Assembly (NCBI GenBank): GCA_015657535.1
Contig: JADHZB010001403.1
Span: 4,184 to 58,309, forward strand
DNA: 54,126 nucleotides
Reading direction: 5' to 3'
Origin: Nephromyces sp. MM_2019
Lineage: Eukaryota; Apicomplexa; Aconoidasida; Nephromycida
Positions within the stretch are counted from its first letter, which is position 1. The number at the start of each line of letters is the position of its first letter. The translations under genes and the position numbers were made by a program. The notes under the pieces were generated by a model that saw nothing but the letters and a program-made list of their open reading frames with translations, was not told the origin of the DNA and did no database searches. Below are positions 11,601 through 22,200 of the stretch, piece by piece.

Positions 11601-14600
11601 TGCCGGATTTAGAGTTTAAACGCGTATACTATTTGCAGTTAAGGCTATAGCACCACATGACGTGAGTACTTCTTTTTTTGCCTTTATTTACTTTAGAAGA
11701 TGGGATTAAGGTGAAGAGTGGGATTTTTGCAGCATTTATAACATAGCTTTGTAAAAGGGGTACTGTGTGCTGTACATTGCACACACGGCTGCAGCATCTC
11801 CATTTTGGAGCTACTGGCTTAGTATCCACTCTCCCGGGAAAAAAATGTAAATATTCAATGTCGAATATAGGCCCCCGGTGGAAAAGCCCTTATTTTAGCT
11901 TCTAATATCTTCAATCGGGCGATTACTTCGTCTTCAAGCGGGAATTATTCTGGTGTGCAAAACTCAGACTTCAGCGTGGATGCCTCCCATGATAGGAGTT
12001 TGCTTGTTTGTAATGAATTCAGCAATTCCCGACGGCAAAGGTGAAGTTCTTGTGTGTGTGATTTTTTTAATACTCTTGAATATTCAAGCTCAATTGTATA
12101 TGCTGATGATAAAAGTAATTTTTTTTCTGTGCATTTTTTACTTACCTTCGACGAGAATCTGTAGAAGATTGAATTGTATTTAGTCTATTTTTTTTCTTGT
12201 GGAAATCAGGTTTTGAAGAAATCATAGAATCTGCAGAATTTGAGATATTTTGCTTATTATTTTGGTGTCTTTATGATTTCAGCATTTTTTCATTGGATTA
12301 TTTTCTAACTTATGCATTGCCCTTACGTTTAAGCTAGAGGTTTCGCTTAGCCGTTTTCCACATCCAATGGCAGTTTGAGAGAGTTGCCATAAGCATGTAT
12401 GCTTTAGCTGAAAATTCCACTTTATACTTTACTAACGGCAGCGAATGACAAATTTTCTTGTAGATTGAAAACTGGTGATGAAAATTCTGTTTCGATGAAT
12501 TTTTTTGATTTTTCATGGTACCCATGTCTTTCTCTCAGTAACTTGAATTATAGGGAATTGCTGTGAAAGAAGCTGATTTCTGTGTTTGATTGCGAAGAAA
12601 TTAACATAGAAATCTTCAATTTTATGGCATAAATTGGCTTTTTTTCATCAACCAGTTTATTTTGCATTGTGATGACATATATGCTTTCACTGGCATTTTT
12701 TTTTCTCGCTTATATATGATTTGCTAATCAGTGCTCAATCTGAAGATATGACTAGCTTAGATTGCTGTATATTTACTGCTTTCCAATTTGTAAGTGTTTT
12801 ATCTATAGCTTTTTGTTGCTTCAGCTAGCTTTTTTATATTTAGCATGATTTTTTACTGATATTTTTAATGGCAGTCGTCCTGCATCTTTTGAGCCCAAAA
12901 TTCTTCAGAAAACTGATTATTTATCGGCATAATTTTGCCTTGTTTTTCAAGATAACTGTACTGTATATAAGCTTTTGAAAAATTGCTCTTTCTTGTCTCT
13001 TTTTCGTACAAAAATCTCTTTTTAGTGGAATTTGTGTTTCGAATTTGTCTTTACCTAAGTTAATATCTTGTGCTATACATATATCTTTATTGGAACTTTA
13101 GGCTTATCGCGAATTTTTCTTCCAGAGACATCTTCAGGATACCCTTAAGCCGGTACGAAAAACTCCAGCTCACTGCTTAATACTCTTGTGATGGCTTAAG
13201 GGGGCACCACAACACGCACCACAACACATACCACAACAAACACCACAACACACACCGCAACACACACCACAACACACACCACAACAAACACCATAATACA
13301 CACCGCAACAAACACCATAATACACACCACAACACATACCACAACAAACACCATAATACACACCGCAACAAACACCACAACACACACCGCAACAAACACC
13401 ACAACACACACCACAACAAACACCACAACACACACCACAACACACACCACAACACACACCACAACACACACCGCAACAAACACCATAATACACACCGCAA
13501 CACACACCGCAACAAACACCACAACAAACACCACAACAAACATCACAACAAACACCACAACACACACCACAACACACACCACAACACACACCATAATACA
13601 CACCACAACACACACCATAATACACACCGCAACACACACCACAACACACACCACAACAAACACCAGCACACACACCACTACACACACGTCTCACCACTAA
13701 CTTGACACAAATGTATATATTATATTCTTTCATGTTTTGAAAGTCTTGAGGTAGCGATTAGGATAAATATACGTTTGATCTGGAAACCATATGGATCGAG
13801 CAGCCTTTTTCATTGCCTCTATCAAAAAAAGCTTCTCTTGTTTGGTTTTTAATAAATTATGCTGTAGGTATTCATCAAAAAGCGAGAACTCAAGCTTCAT
13901 TTAGTATCCTTCGTAGTTTGTAGGCGTTTTCAAATTGTTTTTTGCGTGATGAGTTTGCTTGCAAATGAATTTGTGTGGGATTAGCTATTCAGGAAGCAGT
14001 ACAATTTCTTGTCGAGAAATATATGTTATATTAAAGATGAATGGCATCTGCAAATAGTAGTACATATTATCAAGTTCATAATGCACTGCTCAGTTTGTAG
14101 CGAGTACCTCCTTTGTGTGTGTGTGTGTGTTTTTTTTTTTTTGTAAATTTTGTCTGTTTATTGGTAAGATCTTAATACTGCCGATTATTTATTTGTTGGT
14201 ATTGCCATTAATTTTTTGTCTAGTGGGTAAGTTGAAAGTCTGCCAAGTGTTTTTAGTATAAATATATGTCGAGCTGCTCCAGATTTAGCTCTTCTACCCT
14301 TTGATCTTGGCACATCAGCTTCTAAAATAATATGATTAGCATCACATTTGCAGATAATCTCTAAAATATGATAGTTATTAAATTTTAATAATAACTACTT
14401 TTAATAAATTGTAAAAAGAAAAAAAAAGAGAAATTCGAATATGCATTTTATTTTAAATAATCTAGTCTTTAATATTAATAAAATTAGAGTTTTAAAACCT
14501 GGTCTTAAATGTGGTGTATATACCGTAATTTCTCATGATTTGAATCCATGTGTATCGAAGAAGCTATATGAAACTATGTATTTATTGAATTTTGTTCTTT

Positions 14601-17044
14601 AGAAATTCAATACAATTCTCCGGTTTTGATGCCACTGGAAAAGATGCTTTAAGTAAGTGGTAATCTGAAGAGGCAGGGATTTTTCTTGTTTTGCTATAGT
14701 CTCATTTTTGAAGACTGAAAAATTTTGGAGAATCTGTTTTTGCTTTACAGAGTGCTGCGTGAAAAGATACTTTGGTTTGTGTATAATTCTTCTTTTGCAT
14801 ATTTTTTTCAAATTTTAGTCAGAATGCTCTTTTTCCTGGCGGTTTTCTTAATTTCTGCTTATTTCTCGCTTTTTCTTTGAAAGTTTTTTAATCTGCGGAT
14901 AGTTCTACTTTTGTGCATCTTTTTTTTGTGATTTTAACAGGAAGATTTATGAATTTCGATAAGATTTTAATCGATGCCCCTTGTACTTCTGATAAACATC
15001 TACTCGGGAGTTTCATAACTGGAACTGGGAAGTGGTCTCCAGGCTAGTATTGCATCGCTTTTTTTTTGTCAAACAAGTATATTCCCTTTGATTTTCATCT
15101 TCGTTTTAACCCTTTTCAAGATTATACTTTGCTTTTTTATATATTTAGAATTGTGTTTTGAGATTTTTTGGTATCAAACGCAGACCTCCCGTTTATATCG
15201 AAAAGAGGGGAGTGAAATGAAAATCCTTTTCTCGCTGTAGCGATAATATAGTTAGTGCATGAGCTGAGGCGGAGGTTGATTTTCAGGTGAAATCTGCTCC
15301 ATATGGCAAATATATTAATGCGATATACCGTTGAATATATAGGGGAAAGAGCTTTCATACGTTTTTTAGGATTATATAGTGTGCCTAGTTATGATGTTTG
15401 GAATTTTTTTCTTTTTTTCAAGATTCTTCACCTTAATAGAGTATTGAGATTGATCAGCTTTTTGAGTGAGCTATGGCCATTTAGCAAATTTTTTGGGCTT
15501 AAATGCCTCATTTATTGCACTGTTCTTTATGGAAATAGCGCACAGGTTAAGTCCGTAGCCTTTGAATCACAAGAAAATTTGTCCATTATTCCTGTTTGAT
15601 AAAATATTTTCATTTTTCCAACTTTTACTGGATGCAGAAATATTGTTAAACAGAGCGTTCTCATTCCATTAAAGGGGAAAATCCATAACTTTTGTAGCTT
15701 TTTTTTTGTGCATCCCCGGCCTATTGCTAGCTCTCTGAATTTTTATAATGTTAAGTTGGTTATTTCGTTATATTTTATAATTTTTTATATTCCCGACACT
15801 GCGAGTTTTTCTGTGGTTTTAGTGTGTCCCCTTACGTTGTCAAGTCTGCGTAATTTTTTTTTGTTTTTTTTCCGGTTATTGGCTTAAAATTCATGTTGAA
15901 ATGTTGCTCTTAGCTTACGCAGTTAAAGCTAGATTTGTTCTGACCTCTCAAATTAGTATATATATGTATTCTTATTAATAGGGTTTAGAACTTGCTTTTC
16001 TGAATTTCCTTTGGCTCAATTATGGTGGAAATGTTTTGTTGCATATAGGTACCGGATTCAGTATTTTATTTGTAATCGCCTGAATTAATTAGCTCTTTTA
16101 TGGATTCAATTTTTTTTTGCTTTGTTTCTCGAGGATGTATATGGCGCATATATGGCTTTATTCAAAAAATACCGGAACTTGACTAGTTAATGCATGCGAG
16201 GGGCAACTTTTATGGAATTTTACAAGTTTGATCTGTTTATTTTCCATTGTAGCTCTTTTGCTTCCGCAGGTATAGTGCAGAGGAATCATGAACGCCAACT
16301 GCAAATTCTGTTAACTGCCTCAAAAATGCTACAAAGAGGTACTATAGTGTATTGCACTTGCGCACTTTCGAGCTTGGAAAATGATAAAGTAAGAATTTCT
16401 GGAAAAATTTCTGTAGGATAGCCGGCTCTGATATTAATCAGCGTTATTTGCTACTCTAAATTATGCCTGCACTTGTTTCCTGATACTTTCCAACAGGGCG
16501 GAAATATTCTGAAAAGCTGAAAATATGAAAGTTAGTGCTTTACTTTGTGCATACTACTATAAATGAAGGGTTTTTTTTTGTTTCAATAAGTGTTAAAAAA
16601 TTTTAACGCAATGCAGTTCCTGTTGCGGGCTATTGCGGAATTTTTCTACTTCTAGCTGCGATCAGCTAGGGTTGATAGCTTTGAATATTTTCAGTTGTGG
16701 ACTGACTGCAATCACGTTTGGATGATGCTACAGATCGGCCTGTTTCTTTAGCAAATACCATTTTTCTATTCTTTCCATCAATCATTAATTATTGTGTGAA
16801 ATGCTATATACAGGTTATTGAGTCCTTTTTGCGGAAGTCAAAAGGGCGGGTCAACGTTTTGCCAGTATTTTCAAATGAATTGGCGACGGCTTATGGAATA
16901 GAAATATTAGGTAATACGTGTAGCATTCCCCAGGATAATTTAAGGGAAAATCAATGGATTGTTGAAAAAACTGCTTATGGAGTTGTCATTCTACCGGACG
17001 TTTGTGATGCTGGACCTCTATATATTAGTAAACTTGAATTATGA
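8635..17044 (+). CDS. NSUN4: NSUN4-type RNA (cytosine-5) methyltransferase, multi-exon
   Basis: NOL1/NOP2/Sun-family RNA m5C methyltransferase, closest in layout to mitochondrial NSUN4, which methylates small-subunit rRNA and works with ribosome assembly. Exons read: 8635-9060, 9198-9282, 9784-9824, 10072-10208, 10552-10622, 11871-12040, 13128-13152, 13868-13912, 14941-15042, 16270-16388, 16814-17044. Motifs in order: DWASALAAY before GDKVFDLCA, then APGGKALILA (SAM-binding loop, split exactly between exons), LLVCNEFSNSRRQ, FDKILIDAPCTSDKH (motif IV Cys) and IVYCTCALS (motif VI catalytic Cys). The C-terminus GVVILPDVCDAGPLYISK matches the NSUN4 ending. The N-terminal 140 residues are poorly conserved; the start codon is the first plausible Met. 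Oddities: the exon ending at 10208 does not agree in phase with the next one; the donor at 15043 is GC; a short exon between 13912 and 14941 is probably missing from this model. Substrate and organelle are inferred from the family. Confidence 0.9.
13205..13688. repeat. 12-bp minisatellite, about 40 copies, inside a methyltransferase intron
   Basis: A tandem array of a 12-base unit, CCACAACACACA, built almost only of A and C on this strand. Main variants are CCACAACAAACA, CCGCAACACACA and CCATAATACACA; the last carries linked T changes. Because the period is a multiple of three, the minus strand is open in all three frames and yields Cys/Gly/Val or Val/Cys/Phe repeats of up to 187 codons. These are artefacts of the repeat. 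The array begins about 50 bases after the donor at 13153 and lies wholly within the intron. Confidence 0.95.
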
Positions 17045-19253
17045 ATGCGTGGCACTCATACCTATTTTTAAAATATCTGCGGAGATGTTTTCATAGCGGA
17101 TTTATAACTGCACGGTTCTCTTTTTTTATCTTTACGTCGTAATCAATTAACGCTGTTAGTGCACTGAATTTCAGAAATACGTTTTTTTTATGAACATCTA
17201 AGACCTTTTACTCGACGATGTGCTAAATCCATGCCAACTACCCAAAAAAAAATCGTAAAATTGCCCCATAAGTGATGCATAAGTCATACGTTAAAGTAAG
17301 GGTAAACAATGGTAAACAATGATTTCTGGTTCTTGCCATTTATCGCTTCTAGTACTGACGTTTTTTTTGCTTCGTTTTTTTTAAATTTACGTAAGGATAT
17401 TTGCTTACCAAATTTAATAAATTTTCATTCCAAAAAAAATTTTGTTGATACGCCACCGTTTTTTTTCCTGGATTTATCAAGAGATATACTTGTTCTTCAC
17501 ATGCGGACCATGATTCCTTCATTTCCCCTGGAAACTTTGTTATCTTAGAGGGGCACTACGCAGGACATCTTATTAGAATAGCACTGCAACCTTAGTATAA
17601 TATATTTAAGTGAAAACTGAGTTTAATATATAATTTTGTGCTGGCGCAGATGTTGCCATGAATTTGTATTACTCATAAAAGGGTGTCTAATGCTGTTAAA
17701 TAACCACTTTCCAGCACAAAAAAAAGATGCTTTTCTTGGATTCTTTGATTTTGGCCCTATGGCGCGCATTTGCGGCTTTTGATTCGGGAAAAAGTTTGCT
17801 CACTGTGTAAGAGTCCACTAACTCGCTTATTTCTTTCCTAAATGTATTTAACACAACTATTCTCATGCTTGTTCTTTTTTTAAGGGCGTAAAGAATTCTT
17901 TATGTCGTGAATTCTGTAGAGGACAATCAATGACCGCGGGATTTCTTGTGGTGACATAGCTTTTATAACTTAACAGGAAACTATTACTATCTTCTATTGC
18001 AATTCTGACGATGGCATTTCACCCTGTAGTTGCTACCACATGACTTTTGTGGCGGCATAGCTTTTATAAGCAAACTGGTGACTAGTGCTCGGTTCTAGTG
18101 TGACATTGATGATGGCATTTTGCCCTATTGCTGTGTTTCTGATGACAGCATTTTCCCCTATTGCTCTGGCTCTGATGATGGCATTTCGCCCCATATTTGT
18201 TTAGGCGTCAAACTTTGCCACACGAAAACGCGGCTACGTCACCGCGCGCGAATCTGTTTCTAGTTAAGTGTGCACTAAATCGCCGGTGGTTTCATTTAGA
18301 CTAGGGCGATCACCTGCAACCTTGAGTCTACGGTCCTTTTAACCTATATAGGCGCTTTTGCGTGCATTTTTCTCTTCGCCAGCAATTTTTTGTGGGCTCT
18401 TCGGAAGACCGGCTGGTAATGAAACATATGCGCTCTGAATGTTTGTATACCCCCTAGTAAAGTACTTTCGGCCTAACCAGATATAAGCTATCGAGCTAGG
18501 TCCCTCGAGCGGCTCTGCTATTATAAGGAGCGCTTTACGTATAATCGGCACCTTCCAATGTTTATGAACGCGGTTTTTGTTGCAAGAGATATTGCTTTCG
18601 CTATACATGACTAGCACAACCACGTAAGCTGAACATATCAGTCAAAATAAACACATGCTGTGAACCGAGGATTATGCCTAATTATCTTGGGGCCTTTTTT
18701 GCGGTTACAGGCGTAGCTGAGTCCACGTCTATATATCGCCAATCGATCGTTATGCTTGTATATTCACCTTCTATCTCAGAATAACCACGAAGTATAGTAC
18801 TTTATGTCCCCGTTAAATTTTGCGCTTGGTGCGCAATGCGTTTGCTTATCTCAGCATATCATAAGATGATATGCTTCAGTTATTTTAACGTAGCTAGGCG
18901 TACGCTCTGACATGTACAATAGCTATATAACCCCCTTACTCGTGCTATTACTTTTCTACAGCTCTGCACCTTTTCGGGAAACATTGTACCTTAAGCTACA
19001 TAACTTAGTTTCTGCGCATGTTCTTGTAGCTCAAGCACTTAAGAGCGCCGAATAGGGAGTCATGCGCGATGTCATAATATTGAGAATGAATGTGCGGCAC
19101 TTGCAGCAAGGGAGCAATAAAGCTGACGGGGTAGATATTATAACGTGATGAGCTTAAGGCTCTTAATTCAACTCAAATGAAGACTATTAGCTGATTTTCT
19201 TTACTCGCTAAAGTTATTTTGCTCGAGTACGTTATCCCGTACAAGCACAGCCC
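17045..19253. other. Intergenic stretch between methyltransferase and protease genes
   Basis: No exon with supportable splice sites is seen. A cluster of short direct repeats lies at 17940-18205. A 94-codon open frame on the minus strand (18339-18623) has no recognisable features. The promoter of the protease gene should lie in the last part, but I cannot point to specific elements. Confidence 0.55.
17940..18205. repeat. Nested direct repeats (about 100 bp and 33 bp periods)
   Basis: The word GATGATGGCATTTTGCCC, with variants, occurs at about 18007, 18108, 18141 and 18174; the last three are spaced exactly 33 bases. A second word, TTGTGG.G.CATAGCTTTTATAA, occurs at about 17945 and 18047, roughly 100 bases apart. 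A larger unit therefore seems to have duplicated first and its end then expanded. Confidence 0.75.
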
Positions 19254-22200
19254 ATGATGGCTAGTGCTATGTATTCTTCCGTGGTGACTAAATCCCAGCT
19301 GCGGCTTCTCTTCGGGCTATGCATGTGTATCTGTTATGGTACGTGTGCCATCCTCAATTCGGAAAGCAGTAGTATAGGTGTTAGTAAAGGGCCGAATGCA
19401 CCTTTAAAGCGTCAGTTTATGCGTCACACTTTAACTTCACGAAGAAATGGCCAAACCTCAAAGTTAGAGGGTATCTTGGGTAGCAACTGGGAAGGAATTT
19501 CCAGCAATGAAATCTCCGAGGGTAAGTTTATACTGACTCTTTTTTGATGGATAAGGCATACTAATAGCGGACTACGTGTATGTTAATGTCTGACTAAGCA
19601 CTAGCAATTTTGAAGCCAATATATGTTGCTCACTAACAGATTAAGTGCAGTGGTCGTAACTTCTATAAATTATCTGCCGTCAAGAAATATTGCTGTGGCA
19701 TACCACCATGAAGTTACGCCCTCCCTTGCGTCAAAAGCAGACTCCGCTGATTTGTCAGAGAAACCTTTCCCCAAAATTCGTGACGGGCAAGAAGATAGCC
19801 TTTCATGCACTCCTCAGGATATCACCACTAAGGCTGATAGGATGCCTGACTTGCTCAAAGTGGGCGCAGAGCACATAGATAAGCCACCAGATGACGCGAA
19901 TAACTATAGATATTTCATATCCAAGGCAACGGGGCTGCGAGCGGTAGCAATAACGGAGGATGATGACAGCGGTGGCGCGGTTGCTGTCAGCGTGGGATGC
20001 GGATATTTCCAGTAAGAGGAATACTAAATGTGCACTCCTACCACAAGGGTGCAAAATTTGTGGAGACGCTTCCATTCCGTGCGTAACTATAACAAGAAAA
20101 TCTTTGCTTCTTAAAAAGCCAAATTTCCATTGAAATGCCTCTTTGATTGATTATTAAAGCGATTTTTTCGAGGATTTATCAATAGAAAGAGGGATATCAT
20201 TGCACAGCGCTTGAAGCTGATATTCTATTTCTTCCAGTTCAAGATGATAATGCATTGAATTTATGATGTAACCCCCGTACTCAACTATTCTAAGATGATC
20301 GCTTTAACCTAGATTTACGTGTATACTCCAGTCCGTAGATAGTAATGAAGAACGCAGGCAAAGTAGTAATGCTTCGCGCCTCCGCTTCCCAGAAAGTTAA
20401 ACAAGACTGCCGTTACGAAGTTATGCAAGCTCCTTGTAAACAGTTTATAAATTTTATGCACCTCATATAAGTGTCTCTGTCCCGCAGCGATCCTGATGAT
20501 CTACCTGGAGCTGCTCATATGCTCGAACATATGCTCTTCTTGGGCATAGAGTCCATAGAAAACCCAACTCATTGGGAGCAGTCTCTATCTGCTGTAGGAG
20601 GAAGCTACAATGCTTACACAGATGGGGACAAAACTGTTTTCCATTTTACCGCTCCAAGCTGGAAGATTCCAGAACTACTTCGCCTCTTTAAAAAGCATTT
20701 GTTCTCCCCGCTACTTTCGATGTCACAGTACCAAAAGGAGGTTAGCAGCTTTCTAACTATGGCTTGCAACAAGCAAAAATTCCAGTAGATTCAGAAGCTA
20801 TAAAAGTACAAATGATACCATGAGATACACTCCTTTAAGCCTGCGCCCTCCCGAAAAAAAAATACACCACAACATTTACCGTACTCTCGGCTGTCTATAC
20901 GTTGCATAGACTGAATTTCTCATTTCCACTACCTCGCATGATTTATAAAATTGAGATAGATTTTCCTGGATATCCTGTTTTAAGAGCGACGTTATACATA
21001 CGCTTTATATTAATATCTACAAAAACAATTTTTTGTATGGTCTAAGTTTACTTTTAGTTTTAAAGAATTCCTGAATGCTGCTTCTGGGGTATTCATGGTC
21101 TACTAGAGGACAAATAGGTCTTTTCAGTCATATGCTGAAAATATGAGTATTGTGAGAAGAGAATTGAAAGCATTGGGTATTCTAAGGAATATAGTGGCGG
21201 AAGGTCAAAAATGGTAACTTGCTGCTTTAGTTATGAGGCAATATTCTCAAGCCTGCATGGCAGCTGATTTATTTCATATCTACAACTTTCTCACTGGAAA
21301 AGCGTTCCATTGATGACCACTTTCATTCGATTTAGCCATTGGATATTAATCCTTTATTGAATGAAATCAGGTTATGGCAATAGACGCAGAGCACGAGAAA
21401 AATAGAACCAACCAAAAAAGGTTTACACAAGATTTCATGAGTTTCTTATCAAATAAATGCGAAGCAAGGCGCTTCAGCACAGGAAACTTAAGCACGTTAT
21501 GCAATGACCCTCTAAAATTAGGAATGGATATTCGTGACCGCCTGAAAAAGCTTCATAAGCGCTGCTATACCCTAAGAAACGTTGCAGTTGTTGTTAAGTA
21601 AGTTTTTTTCCAGATCCAAATATCGCGTTTATGTTCCTATATTACGAGCTTCGACCGATATCATAGTGTAATTCACATGGTCCCGTAGACTTGTAATTTC
21701 GTTAAAATATTAAACGTAGCCTGATTTTGCTCATTAAGAAAAACAAGGATAAATGATCTTCGCAATGACTTCTCAGAATGGGCAGAAAATCCAACTCCTC
21801 TAATAGCGATGAACTGGAAGGTTCCTCAAGCAACTTTAGCCTGGATGACATAGAAAGTTTGGTGGATGAAGTTTTTGGGGAAGAAAGCTTAGGAGCTAGC
21901 TCAAGCAATTCGGCTGATACGAAGAACTCTGGGCAAGCTCCTCGTGATAATGAAGAAGCGAATGAACCTTTCGTTTCAAGCAGCAGTGAAGCAAGTTTTA
22001 ATGAAATAGGAGCACACCGAGAAAGTGCCACGGTAAATGATTTGGCGAATTTTAGCGAAAATTAAAAAATATTAATCTTCTCATATTTATTCAGTTGCTC
22101 TTTGTCATTGCTCCAGTTGTGCTCGACCGCACTTTTTCCGTCTTTAAAAATAGCTTGCGTCCATAGAAAATCACTCAAAATATGTCAAGTCAAAAACAAC

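Noticed and set aside
13170..13733. Minus-strand open frames of 187, 163 and 120 codons with Cys/Gly/Val repeats
   Set aside because: All three come from the 12-base minisatellite, whose period is a multiple of three and which lacks stops in every minus-strand frame. They lie in an intron of a + strand gene.
18339..18623. 94-codon minus-strand open frame
   Set aside because: No motif or splice context, and it lies among non-coding repeats.
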